Made by a program: the position numbers and the translations under genes
Shown: positions 12,301 through 27,300 of the stretch, one piece after another
How positions within the stretch are numbered: the stretch's first letter is position 1
How the letters are laid out: each line of letters begins with the position of its first letter
Assembly: GCA_012064415.1 (NCBI GenBank)
Contig: SSNU01000270.1
Span: forward strand, 1-64,000
From: Gyrodactylus bullatarudis
Lineage: Eukaryota > Platyhelminthes > Monogenea > Gyrodactylidea > Gyrodactylidae
DNA length: 64,000 nucleotides
Direction: 5' to 3'
Notes under the pieces: generated by a model
Told to the model about the DNA's origin: nothing
Seen by the model: only the letters and a program-made list of their open reading frames with translations
Database searches by the model: none

Positions 12301-15300
12301 CTTAAAGTATACGTGTATAATTTATTCGAATCTAATGAATAGAATGTTAGCTTTTATGGTTTTTAATACAAGATTTAACTTGAATATCAAAATCTTCAAA
12401 AGTCACACATGAATGTTACCTGAAAAGAAAATATTGCTGAACCTCTCTTTTAAAATATTGCGAAATTATTGGACAATTTTTCGTTATTAGAGGAGACATT
12501 GACAAAATTAGTGAGCAAATTAGTGACTGAATTTCACAATAATTTGTATTTAGACTAATAACACAAAGCAATTTATCAAATTTCAATAGTTGGTTTAATA
12601 CTAGTTCAGAATTATAATAAAAAATAAAGTATTAAATCTAAATCGTTGGTTCTCTTCAGAGCACAGATATATATTTACATTCATTAACCTTAAAAATGAT
12701 ATTCTATTGTCTACAATTTTTTCGGAAAATACCACTTGATGTCACTATGAGAAGGAAATGAGTAGATTAATGAATTCTTACAAGTGATCTCAGCTCCATT
12801 CGAATCAGGTTCATGCCAAGTTATATTGATGTTTAGGTTAGAAGATGTACTTTCTGGAGAAAAATCCAAACAGGGATTAGCCCTTGGCCTGTTTGTCGTT
12901 ACTAAAAGACTTGATGGTTGATCAGGACAACTGCCAAGGGTTGTACATATTGAAACGGGAGAATATTCCGAAGAGCCTTGATTGTTGATTGCACAGTAAC
13001 GGAATTTACAAATCATTGCAGACTTGACTTGGTAGAGATCAAAGAATAGTTCCGGCCCGGAATATATCTGGAACGTGTTTTTTCATTAGTTGAACTCTTA
13101 ATTTAACGCTTAATCAATTAACATTGAAAACATAGATCTTCAAATGATGTAACTCGATGTGTAATAAGACTAGATTTTTAAAATTTTCATTTCATCAATA
13201 TTTTTTCTTATGATTTTGTATAAATCATTTTAAAAGTCTAAATGAGGACGAAACGCGCATTCATGAACCAAGAAATCCTAAGAATAAAAAAGTTCATTTG
13301 TAACTTATTTCAGATCGTTTTTTATTGTTGAATGGGTAAAAATAAAATTTCGGCTCTATTTTCTCAGCATCCAAAAATTAATCTTTTCCAAAAATTTGAA
13401 CAAAACTCGAAATATTTCACACTATTGAATAAATTATATGACTTAGCATTAGGCCATACCCTTTCCAAAATTGATCATTTTCGAGCATGACTAAAAATTG
13501 AATTCCTGAAATCTAATCCTAATGTGTCCTTTAATTTGAAGATTCAAATATTCACCTAATTTTTCAAATACGTCCGAGAATCCACTTAAAATAATATTCG
13601 GAGATTTAGAAATAAAATATATATTAAAATCAGATGTACATTTCTTGAAGTGGTAATTCTTCAAAAATGATATAAGTTAAGAACTCATTAGAGATAATAG
13701 TTTACAAATTATGAAAGAAATAGTAAAAGTCAGAGAATATCAGAACATAATGAAAGCTGAAAAAACACCAAAACTCTCCAATATATAGCAACAGTGCAGA
13801 GAAAAGTAACTCATATCATTTTTAAAGTATTGTCACTGATGATGCTTTATGAAATGTACACATGGCCCTAATATATAATATCTTATTTCTGAATCTCCTA
13901 AGAAGTGATAAGTTAAAATCTAGCTAGGAATTTCATCTGTACTGATACATTGGTCAATCTTTGTTATGTGTGGGGCTTTATGCTTATTCTAAAGTTGGTT
14001 GATACCAAGTTGGAAATATATAATTTTTACAAAAGTCTTGATTTTTTTATCGAGAATTCGAATTTTTTAAAGATTTTCTGGAATTTGGAACTCATGTTGA
14101 ACACTTTTAAGAAAAAAATACCTTTTTTATGAAAATTATAATTATGATCATTTTTCCAAATATCGAGTTGGTACCAAATCCCATTTTTAGAACTTTGAAC
14201 CGCTAATTTTTATTGATTTGAAAGTGGTAATAAAAAGAAGTTGAACAAGAAATTTGAATATCACCGTCAAATTTCTGACAATTTCATCATTTTCGAGGGA
14301 ATTTGAATTATCGAAGTTTCTTTGATTATCAAGTAGTGAACATGATCAAAAAATCAAAAGATCATAAGATTAAGCATTGGATCAGATTTAAGATAATTTA
14401 TTTTCTCGTCTAATCTTGAACCTAAAAAACTTCTTTTGACTACCCTCCAACATTCAAATCAATGAAAATTTTCGGTTCAAAGTTCTAAAAAATGGGATTT
14501 TGGTACCAACTTGATATTTGGAAAAATGATCATAATTATAATTTTCATAAAAAAGGTATTTTTTCCTAATAATATGGTAAAAGTGTACAACATGAGTTGG
14601 ATTCCAGAAAATCTTCTAAAAAATTCGAATTCTCGATAAAAAAATCGAGACTTTTGTAAAAATTATAGATTTCCAAGTTTATATCAATTAGCTTTAGATA
14701 CAGATTGTTTAAATCTTCTTCTAATCCTTTTTCCCTCTTGTGTAGAACTACTAGTCGAATCAAAATCAATGACTGGGCTCTTTTTGTACACTGAAATACT
14801 CCAAAGATTAAATGAGGTTAGTACCTTAACATATTTATAACACAATTCAAGCCTGCAGATACTGAATGTTTTATTTGAAAAAATCTGTGTCAACGATATT
14901 TGCAGTTCAATATGGAATAACATTTAACTATTCAGATGATTTTAATTAGCGGAAAAAGAAATGGAAAGAAATCTGCACCTGCATTAACTAAGAAGGACAG
15001 AAAGCGTAAAAGTCTAAGTGGGCAACCAACAATGGATAAATACGGACTGTTCAAGTATCTAAAATACTTGATAAAAATCAAAAAAGGACCCAAGGGTGCA
15101 AAGGGAGTATGATAGATTTGTGGAGTTGGTCCATTAGCCTGTGTATTGGACTTTCAATGCTCACGACCCTGGTACGATTCTCTGCAACGTTATACCGAGT
15201 AATGTCAATAAAGATGAAACGTATCTATAACTGACATACATACGTCTTATCTCTAAGGCGGTAAAAATGCTATTTTTGCTATTTTTAATATGTTCATGAG

Positions 15301-18300
15301 CGATAAAATCTGATAAAAAATGATATATAGCATTCAATTGTGTAATTTTTGGTTTCTGAAATAATTTTGCTAATTTTTTTACAACAAAAGCTATTTTTTT
15401 GCTTATCAAACAAATTTTCGAAATTCGATTTTGCTATTTATCAGTATACAAATGCTATTTTCTAAAAAATTATTGCTATTTTTTACCGCCCTACTTATCT
15501 CTGAGGCAAGATATGTGACTTTTCCAGATAGAATTTGAGATAATAAAACCTCTCAATACTTCCTCATGAACGCCTTGAAAAGAGGCTAATTTACATTTTC
15601 ATTGTCGGGGAGAGAGATAGACAAGAGCATTACAATGGATAAAAATCATTAAAATGAATTAACAGAGATCCATCTCTACTGATAATTGTTTCCTCTTTTA
15701 AATATCAATTCGCGTTATTTTATTTTAGGAAGTAAGGATATTTAAAAAAAGAGCTACACACACTGTATAAAGTTGATGCATGAATCTATGATCTCAATTT
15801 CTTTCATCAAAAAAACTCAGAAAGAGGTACGCCGATTGAAAAGAATAGATTCTTATGAATTTCGAGTTGGCGCCAAATTTAAACTTATAGAAGGAACTAT
15901 ATGCAGATTTCACATTAGAAAGGTGATCAAAATTTCAGTAGTTTCCAATTTTGACCAAGAGATAAAATAAATACAGTCTTTTGTACCACTTAAGGAGGCT
16001 TTAAGAGAAAATCAACATAGAAAAGCCTGAATTTCTAATGTCAATTTAAGTAAGTTTATGATTTGAAAATATTCAATTTTCGTTGGTTAAAAATAGACTC
16101 ACCAATTCGAATTGATCATCTTCGTCAGGTTTCAATAATTTACTTTCACTCTCATCAGAGGTATTTTCTTCTTGATATGATAAAGATGAACCTGAGCCAT
16201 GTTTAGCAGAATCTTTGATGTGACGGTTTGCGAGACTGAAATTCTTTTTAGCTGAGCATTCGAGACGATATTCAATAATTCGACCTCCATTGATATTTGT
16301 AACTTCGTCCCATTGTATAAAAATATGATCAGAGGCCTATTAAAAGTTATAATAAGTTTTTTTTGTTAGAAGAACTTATTTTTAACCCTTCATGTCCCAT
16401 TGTTCGACCAGTGGAACACAAAACTTTCTTGAGCGATAATTTGAACTAAAAGATTCTTAAAAATACTTTTTTCATTCCTCATTAGAAAAAAAATTTATTA
16501 AGCTACAAAATTCATAAAGATAGCTCTTCAGTGATGCCAACCAGAGTTAATTGACGAAGGGTGATTTAATGAGAATTTAGTCAAATATTTAGAACGTTTT
16601 TTTGAAAACCTATTTACTGAGGCCTTGATATCTCTTATAATTTAGAGGATAACTGGTTTGAGAGCCAAAAATACCTATTTTAACCTCTTTAATCTTTAAA
16701 AAGGATAATTTGGATTTTAAAAAGGAATTCAGATTTGGAATTATTAATTAATTTTTCTCATTTGTGTGATGCAAAGAAATAATTTGGGACATGAAAGGTC
16801 AAATATATATATGTGTACAGTAAATAGAAAAAAGAACATGGTATTATAGCGATTGTTAAGATAATAAATAGGCCATTTAAGAATTTTCAATAAAGATTTT
16901 GGAATTAGCCTGGAATAAAGAAGACTCTAAGTGTAGTCTAGTTTTGATCTGATGTGTGACATAATAGATTTATTACTAGAGAGATCAGATAATTTATATT
17001 TACTATCTATCATATTATAATTATAAGAGATAAAAAAATGTGGTCTGAAAAATAATACCTTCTTAGATTGTAGGAGTTTACAAATAATTGAGCTGAGTTT
17101 CTCTATGTTTTTACAATAATAGCGTATCTTTGTAGCCAAAGGGGATTTAAGTCTGAGGTTGAAATGCGATTATTATATGACGCTAGGTCAGAATTCATAA
17201 GAGGCTCGAGTCAGAATTACTCATTGATTTTTATAAAACACTGTGGATATGAAGCAGTAATTATCTTGTAATTATGGTACATGTGAATTTAGAGGGTCAC
17301 GCATTCTTTTTCATGAAAACCTCATTTTAATTTGGAATCTTATTCGAGTTTAATGAATAATTTACTAGCTTGTGGGGGTACTGATCTGACCAGAAAAAAA
17401 TTCCCTACAAATTGAGATCAAAATCAGAAAAAATGAAAATTTTGACCAAAAAATTATTTTATTCGTATACTTGTCCTACTTCTTAGTAGGTTGATGATTA
17501 ATTTTAGTTTTGAAAGACATGAAAAATCGGGTGTGCACATTCTCAGGCACGAAAACTGGTGCACAAGTGTATCAAAAACAAGTTCATCTACAAATAATTT
17601 TGGTAACTTTTATTTTTATAATAGGCTCACTTTAACCTGACATCTGGGTGCAAATTGTGGGGCATCTGGAGGTATAACAAATGTTGTATGGACTAGAGCC
17701 TGAGAGAATAAGGTCCATCCATAGTTATTCCCAGCTCTGATGTAGAAAGAATATTTTATTGAAGACTTTAATCCATCAATAGTGAACTCAGTTTCTTTTC
17801 CAGAATAAACTACAGATATACCAGAAGGTAGCAATCGTTGTAAGTCATCATTGCCACTCATGGATAGCGTGTTTAGAGAATCATCATTTGATGAATCATC
17901 TAATGAATTATCTTGAACAAAAAGCTGGAAAGAGAAAAACAAGAAATTTTATTTTTTCAGAAGAAACTAAAGAGTTTCTTAATTTAGAAAAAAATTCAAA
18001 TCAACATTCTAGCATCGAGTTTAAATTTAAACTAAATGCAAACTAGACCAATCCTCTTCTCAAAACTAGCAAAATTGAATAATAAACTTTTTCTTGGAAT
18101 AATTTAAAAATTCCCGGCAATAACTTTAATTTTAATCCAAGTCTAATGCAGAGTACTTTTTTCTGAATATCCTGCAAGTTTTTATAAATATTACTCGTAA
18201 ATAAAATTTAATTTCGGATTCATTTAATGCGTATACTGTCGTGTGTAATATAATAATTAATTACTTGATAATTAATTATCTCATCTCCCCCAGTATCATA

Positions 18301-21300
18301 AGGAGGCTTCCATTTTAGAGAAATAGATTTTTGTTTCACATTAACCAACTCGGGAGGATCGATTTCGGGACCGGGCGCTTTGGCTGGAGCGATAATTCTC
18401 AAAAGGGGCTGGCATGGCTTTGACCAAGTCCATTCTGAATCGAATTTCTTCTTCGTATTTTCTAAGCACAAGTTGTTTGATGCTCGGACTCGGAAATAAA
18501 TCTCTTTACATCTGGGTAGATTATCTATTTTCACACATCTATGTGGACCTTCATAAATGATAAACCAGCCTCTTCGATTTCTAGAGAAAATAAATAATTT
18601 AAATCTTACTAAAATAAAGTACATCCCATAAATATACATAAGAAATTTCCAAGGCTTAAATTTTTTTCAATTTGAGCCTTCTTTTCGAAGTGTGTTTGCA
18701 TAATAGGAATAGAATTTCAATGTGTGTGTGTGTAATATACCCGAGGGGTATCTCTTATACTATAAGACTTATAGGTGATGTATGGGGAAGAGAAGATATA
18801 CAATAAATACTGTGTACAATACACATATACCAGAACGATCGAATGTAACACATTTTCATCGGCAGAGGATTCAAACCAATCAGCGTTAAGCAATTGAGAT
18901 ATCATGTGTGAAATTGACTTATTAATTATTGTTTCATAAACTAGATATTCATAATGTTTAGAGTATCTATTTTTAAGATCTGAAAAACTAATTCTATAAA
19001 AATATAATTTTTCAACACATAAACTACTTATAAGTCAACAAGGTTTTCCAATTTATAATTTTCTATTAAATTAGAATTCAATTGCACTATATAATTCTCT
19101 TATCAGAATTTCGTTGAGCCTTGAATAAAAACCGCCAGTGTGAGAAAATTTTATTTCTGGAAAATTTTGAGACCCTTACATCGACAGCAAAATAACTAGT
19201 TTTCAAAGATCAAAAGTTTAAAATTCCGTTAAATTTATTTATCGTATACTATCGAATAGCTATACTTTAGCTAATTACTTTTTTATTTCATTAGCATAAA
19301 TTCTGAAATGAAAGCCCTGAAAAGACTGCTTTAATGAAAAGAAAATTAAACTTACAAATCTGAAGAGTCTAAGGAATGTAAACTGTTCTGATCAGAGTTT
19401 ATGATATCTGTATCGGAATCGTAGGTTTTTTGAAAAATGTGCGGCACATCCTTCCAATTCCAGTCGAAATCTTTGACAAGATTAATTGAATCAACACATA
19501 AAACTGGATAGATATAGTTTCTTGTGAGATCCTTCCACTGGGTTTGGATGTCATGAATTAAACTCTTTGATGCTGTACAGTGGAATGAATCACAGCCAAT
19601 GATTAAATCATCTGATATCATTTCTATAAAGTGAAGAAAATAATTTTCACTGGAAGAATACTATGAAAGATAAAAATATTCTACTCTGCGCTGATGTCGG
19701 TTAAACTTTTTTCAAATTATTTTTAAATTAAGGGAAATTTACACTTATCAGTGATTTGAAAATCTATAGTACCATTGAAGTTATTTTTTCGAATAAATTT
19801 CATCATACAGCTGATATTTTTCCAATTTAACCCTTTAAATCCCAGAGAATTCTTTTTCATGATTCGCATTCAATCTTTTGTCTTTCCTATGGTTTATGAA
19901 TACGCTGATTACGAATCTACAGTTGTTTTAATGCAATTGTTGAGAAGTTATCGATCAAAAATTAGGTCATTTCTTAATCCAAAAACAAGTTATCTTTGTA
20001 GTTTTAGCAGATGGTGTTTAGGTGATTGCATATTTGAATTCTACAGGTATGATTACTCGATAAAAGTTATCTTACTTTTTATCTATGACCCTGGGAAGAA
20101 GGTTTTCAAAAAATAGACTCTCTTTGAATTTGAAAAAGTAGAAGAAAGGATATATTAAAGTCAAAAGATGAATGAAAATAATAATTTAAAAATTTTGAAA
20201 GAATTAGTAAAATTTGAAGAAAATTAGGGTAAATGTAAGCTGAAAAAAAACACCAAAACTCTCAAGTAAATAGCAACAGTGGAGAGAAATGTGCATTCGG
20301 TGTTAATAAATCCCTTTTTCTATTCTTTGAATTGGGATAGCACGAGTTTGACAAATGATAGAGCCAAGATCTTTGCGTATTCCAGGAGATTAATAAATTT
20401 TCTTTCGAATGGGGGCAGGGGTAAACGAGGTATTTTTTGAAGCTTAAATAAATAATGAGTTGCTAAAATAAGTGATAGAAATGTCACTGTGGGACTTTGG
20501 GGTTAAACTTGGCAATACTAACAATTTTTTAACATTAGTTAGAATAACTCCAGTATTTCCAACTCAGTAATGACTGTAATATTTGAAGCCATTTTTATTT
20601 TATAAATTTAAAATATTATACATTCTTATTTTATTGAAGTTTATTTGCTTGCTGATTGAATTTCTCATATTTACACTATAGTGCATAGCTATGGATAAAG
20701 CTTTATATCTCTTGTTAAAATTGCTAAGTATTGCCAAGTTTAGATTGGAATACCAACTATCAGTAGTATGATGAAATTTATTCGAAAAAATAACATTAAT
20801 GAAACTGTAAAAAAATCACTGATAATTAGAGCTGCAAAAATGCCATTTTTGCCATTTTGAATGCAGAGCAAGAAATTTTATTTTCTTTATTTTCCTAGTA
20901 TCAGAAGTTTGATGAGTTGAACCATAAGCCAAGAATTTTTGCCATATTAAATTTAATGCCCCCCTTTTTTCAAATTTTAAGCCCTTTTTTGCCCTAATCA
21001 AGGTTGTAACTTAGATGGTTTCGATACAAAATCAACGATATCGATATGTCAGTGAATATTTTTCTCACCGGAATTCAATGAAACCCCTGGCCAGTGCGTG
21101 AGGAGTGTCGGAATTTCTGGATTATTGAATGTATTTCTTTGGACAGAATACTTTTTACTCGGTCCACTTGGAGAGTCTGTAGAGATATGGAGGTGAATGG
21201 AATCAGTAGGGGGTAAGGATGAAAGATCACGATGCTCGTTATTTGAATAGGTGTTAATTGGTAAATTAATCTCAAGACGATATCTTGTAATCTGACTGCC

Positions 21301-24300
21301 GCCGGAATCTTCTGGCTTATCCCATAATAATTCGAATTGATCATAGCAAATATTATTATCTTGCATCTGGGTGAATAGAAAAATCTATATCAAAGAAATG
21401 TTAAATGGAATATCTGCATTTTTGTTATCCTTACTAAAACTATGGCTTAATTAAATTAGTTCTTCAATAAGTAATAAACTAAAACTAGATTCAAAAGGAA
21501 TACATATGTTACAATGAAAATGGGAAATCGGTGAGTGGACAGAAATCACTAGTGAAAGTCATACATTGTATATTACTATAATATATTACTATTAATATAT
21601 TGTCTCATTCCCCTGAGAATGGCACTTTACTATCTCACTGTACCGAAACGTTAAGAAGAGGCTTTGGAGAAAGGTTGGTTATATACCGAAATTAAATCTA
21701 AAGCTTTTTCAAAGAATTTAGGAATTCATGATTTTTACAAAAACCTCATTTTTTCATCAAGGAGACATAATAAATTTGGAGCTGGCGCGATTTTTTCTGC
21801 GGTCTGAGAGGAATTAGGAGCTATTTTTCTGAATCGCCAACACAGTCTAGCAAAATAACACTTTTTTCATTGATACCCACTAAAATCTTGACAATACGCT
21901 CGTCAGACTGATATAATGAGATTCTGTAAATTTGAAAATTTATCGAATGAGCAAATAACCGAAAAAGTCTTAAAAATGTGTGTTACACTACTTTTTATCC
22001 TTACTTTTAAATATTGATAAACTGCATTAGTATACGAATGTTTTAATGTACTAAGAAATACACGTCTCGTTTGATATAATATCCCATTTGAGCTTCAAAA
22101 AACTAACAACAAAGAGAAACTAAGAATCAATTAGTTTTATACCTAAAATTTTACAGAATCAATAATAATAATTCAAGTGTTTGTTACTTGATTCATGTAT
22201 AATAAATGTTTTAATTATAATCATCATTTAGATATGTATGTAAAAAGAATAAAGAAATACATGGATATAAACAATGAATATTGGTGTGTATATTATATCA
22301 ATCGATAAGTTAACAGTATCAAAACATTTGATCATCATGTTAGCCTCTAAGGCTACATTCAAGAGAAGCAAGTAGTGATGAATAATGATAGATTTCTCAT
22401 TGTAGATGCACAGATATAACAAAGATTATTTAGTTGACCCTTTTTTCAGAAGTAGTAATAACATTGGTTTAGATGGAGAAAAAAGACATTTGTGCCTGTT
22501 TATACAATTTTCCCTTTACAACTGAGTTATAATACAATGCAAAAGACAAAGAGTTTTTTTTTACTTTATGCTCTGATTTGTTTCACTCCCAGCATTCTAA
22601 TTGGTTAGAATACTTAATAAAGAATATTTCTATACAATACAAAGATCTGTATTAATAGATACATTTTGTATAGGAAAATCTATGATTCAACCTTTTCCCT
22701 TCTATGATGCCAGCTCCTGATTGTTACATTGAGATTCAGATTGCAGAAAAACATCTGGTCAAGTGTAATAATTCAGTCAAGATTCGGGCATTATGAAGGC
22801 CTAGAAATAACTAGAACATAAGAAGAACAAGAGAATCGACTTGAATATCTATTTAAATATAAAACCGATTGTCGATAAATTTTGAAATTTATGATTTTAG
22901 CAAAAAAACATTATTCAAAGGCAAACTTTCACAATTTCTATTTATTGTTAACTCACTCTCAAATTTAAAGGAGGTGATGATACGTCAGATTTAGTCCGAT
23001 AAGAAGATGTCTCACTCCACTTTGACTGACCATCATTGTTAAAGGCAGCAACTCGAAATGAGTAATCAGAATTCCTCCTCAAGTTCTCAATGCAATGTTC
23101 TGAGGCTGATCCCTGATAGACAGTAACAAAATCACCTTTCATACAATCATCAGAGATATCAAGGACGTATTGAACTTCATCTGAATTTCCCATTGGCTCT
23201 AAATGACTATTATGAGCTTTCACAGAATTCCAAGCAACCAACAGACTATGAACATCAGCTTGAACTAATTTTGGTCTCGATGGCACTTGAGGAGGACTGC
23301 CGAATGTCGTCACGCGAAGGACATCACTCCAAGGTCTAAAGAAATATCATTCTTAGGTCATTTAATGTTGATGAGATGTTCCATTGCAAAATATACAACT
23401 TTCGGCCTTTCGACAGATAGATAGAATTTATCAACCAAAGTATATCGAATGCCAGGATGACATGAATAAAAAATTTTATATTTAAATATACCAGTTGAAC
23501 ACATCTCTTTCTTGAGGGGTATTCTGAACTGTAAGATACTTAAAATATTCTTCTCACTTCTCATTAGAAAGTAAATGTATTAAGCTACAAAAATATGTAT
23601 AATTCATAAAGAAAACCTATTTGCTGAGACCTTATCATGATAATTTGAATATTACAAACTTATATTTAACAACTCACCCTTTTCCGTTACTGTTAAAAGC
23701 GCATACTCTGGTGAGATACTTGGTCTGTGTATTTAACTGGTTGAGTTTGCAGGACTTTTGAGCCCCTCTATATCCAGTACGCCAATCAATTTTAGCCTTG
23801 AGAAAAGAAGAAATAATTTAGAGAGTACACGAAGGGATATTATAAGGTTTTTATAGAATTAGATGAATTAATTTCTCTTGTCAAATTCAAATTGATCAAA
23901 GAAACAAAGTTTTAAGTATCTTAGGTTAGGTAAAAAAATCTCACGTCAGAAGAAGAATATGAGATGTATTCGAAATATTGTACGAATTTTGAACCAAGTA
24001 ATTCTTCAGGGAGCTGTTCGGCAGGTTGTTAATGGTAATAAGATGGATATAAATATTGGAAATCGTTGGTTAGAATTGTTTGATTAAAGTTGAAATGAAA
24101 TCTGATTGGTTTAATGTTTTGATTGAACACACAAGGTTTTAAGTATTTTTGAAAAATCTCACGTCAGAAGAAGAATACAACATGTATTCGAAATATTGTG
24201 TGAGTCCAAACTATTTTTGTCAGGGTAATCTAAATTCTAATTTTAATTTTCCTTCAAGTGATGAATTATATTATCAGAGTTATTACTCTAATAATTCTGA

Positions 24301-27300
24301 TTGCTATAACGATCACTATAATTTTTATAATCCTTATTCTTTAAGAAACACCTTTCTCTCCCCTTTCTTTTTCTACAGATAGACCAATACAAGCCAGAAG
24401 ACAACATAATCAGGTAGCAAGCGAAGAAAGTCAATAATGATATTATTAATCATGAGGAAATTTAGATGTTTCCTTTAATTTTGGAGATTTCGATGCTTTT
24501 CCAATGTATTCTTTATCATTTTTCTGTGGATTTTATTCGCAAAATTGGATACAAATGATATTCACATGAGTTGAAAATTTAAATAGTTTTCTGTTCAAAC
24601 TTTGTAAGAGAGTCTTATTTGAGAAATAGATTAAGAAAAGAAAGAAACTTTAAGAGAGAAATAATCAATGACTTTTGGATATTCAAGTCACATGACTAGG
24701 AATTCTTGTTTTATTCTCAAGTTTATTGACAAAAAAGATTTTATGTTTGAATGAGCTAGAGAATAGTTTGGTTTTACACTGTTTACAGTTTATACTTATC
24801 TTTTATAACCAAACCAAAAGAGGAAAAATCTTGAATATAGTAAAAATACTGAATATAAAATTAAAAACTAGGAAAGATATGCCAGGATAATAACTTGTAC
24901 TTGTGAGTTGTTGGCATAAAAGACAAATTTACACTCTACTCTACTGAATATTCAAATTTCAATCTTGTGGGTTCTGACATTTTAGAGAATTTATAGAGAT
25001 CAGTTTATTAAAGCTAACTGATTTAGAAGATCGGAATCTATGAGTCAGGAGTTATATATCTAAACCTAGCTAATACGAAGATGGGAATTTAGATAAATCT
25101 GATTTTTTTCACCCTGAATTCAAGAGATTTTTAGAAATCCTGATCATCCTACTTTTACCAATTGAAAGAAGAATTGTCTGAAAATTTTTTTTATTGATCT
25201 GAAGGTAGTAAGGTGATCAAAAAGGTTTTCACAATCAGATTTATACGAAACGAGCGGATATTGTATTTGATTTTTTTTCACTTATCCTGAAAAACCACTT
25301 TTGACCACACTCTCACTTTCAGATCAATAAAAAGTTCGAAAAAATGGGTATAATGTTTCTCAAAAATAATTCTTTTCTTCAAATGGTGAAAAGTAGGCAA
25401 AAATCTTTAACATATTAGGTTGAGCGAAAATTAATGTGATTTTGACTTTAACCAAAAATTTCTCTATCAAATTAAATACTATCTAAAACAATTTGGGTAC
25501 CAATGGATAGAAAATTTCTTCTTTTTGTTTAACTTCGATTTAATCGATCATCCACCATATAGTCCAGATCTTGCTCCATCGGACTATCATCATTTTAGGT
25601 CTCTAAAACATTTCCTAAAAACATTCAGATCAAAAGAAGAGGTTAAAATTGGACTCGATGACTTTTTTGGCTCAAAATCTGAAGAATTCTATAGTGAAGG
25701 GATCAAACAATTGCCAATTCGTTGGCAGAAGTGCCTTAATTCATCAGGAAACTACTTCCATTGACAGAATTTTCCTAATAGCTTTTATTTTATCAATATA
25801 TATATTTCTTGAATCCAGTCCCATTACTTTTCGCTCAACCTAATATTAGAATTATCGATGAAAAATTTGACAATGTAGTTTCCAAACTTTATTTTTCCCA
25901 CTATATCAAATTTCAAGTAAATATCTTCAAAAATTGTCAAATTTTGGGGTTCACTTTAAAGTTACAATAAAGAATTTTTCCACAAAAAAGGATGATTTAT
26001 TTTCATCTCAAAGTAACAGGACTCGTAAGAAATTGACCAAATAAACCATTCTCTTACAGGTGTGATTTGATTGAGATTATTACGCTATCAAGTTTAGTGA
26101 GCTAAACATACTGATTCATTCTTTGGCTCTTGAGAGTATTGTACGAGATAATCAGTTATTTTGGAGCCATGATCAGATGCAGGTGACCATTTGATTGAGA
26201 ACGAATTCCTCGATTTTTGTACTAATGTCAATTTCTTAGGACTTGATGGAATTGAAGTTTCAGTCTTGAATGATGTTAACTCTGACATTTGGCCGAGAAT
26301 TATGGAAGAATTTTCTGTTATTTCATAACTACAAGCATATTTCACTGAATAATTTGTCCATGGCTTTAAATCATGAATTAGTTTGGTATTTTTGGTCCCC
26401 CTTATGAATAAAAATCAAATTTTCAAAAAATAGGTTCTTGAACCAATTAAACAGCCAAAAAAATTTCTTATAACCCATCTAAACCAAATCAATGTGTTTT
26501 TATAATTTTCAACTAATTCGGACTATGTGAGCTATTTCACTTTTCTCTCCAATGTTTCTATTTATTGGAGAGTTTTGGTGTTTTTTCAGCTTGCATTTTA
26601 TTATTTTCTTTGACTCCTACTATTACTTTCAAAATTTGTAAATTATTTTGATTGAAATCTGACCACTGATGATACTTTCAATTTTCTAAAGACATAAAAT
26701 ATTATACAGCTATAATTCATTCTGATTCCAAATATGTTTGAAGTAATTAAATAGACTTGGAACTAAAAGTGTTAAGACTCTATTATCTTAACTTTCTTGG
26801 AAATCCTTTTCTATTTCTCGCTCAAAAGCCTTCCTTCTTGAAGAGAAGAAAATACATCTGAAATTCTTTATCAGCGATTCAAAATCTGTTTCTTATTATT
26901 TTATTTACACATAAACCCTCTTGTTAACTATTAAACTGTTCAATGCTAAGCCATTTTATTCTTATTTTAGGTCACCTTGAATAATTATTATAATACATCC
27001 GTTAACTGAAGAAAGTAAATTAGATTTCTTGCTTGTTATCTCATAAAATTAAAATCGAAAATTCTAACACTCAAGACAAATTCTTTGTATTATTTTGTAA
27101 ACTTATTATCAATATTAACCTGAGATCAAATAATCAAATGAAAAAAAACTCACTTGTAAATACAGCTGAAAAGCTTATTATCTGATTTACTCTCAGCCAG
27201 ATATAGATTGTAAGTCAGTCTAGTTTCATCAAGATTAAAATTGTTATTATTTTCCAATTTAGGATCTGTTAATGGATCGAGGGAGCTCGGAGTTTTCATA

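Noticed and set aside
14684..14923. Minus-strand ORFs at 14.57-14.92 kb
   Set aside because: They lie over a foldback arm and its flank, with no domain and no splice phase fitting FNDC3.
18717..18740. TG microsatellite
   Set aside because: It is only ~7 units and an ordinary simple repeat.
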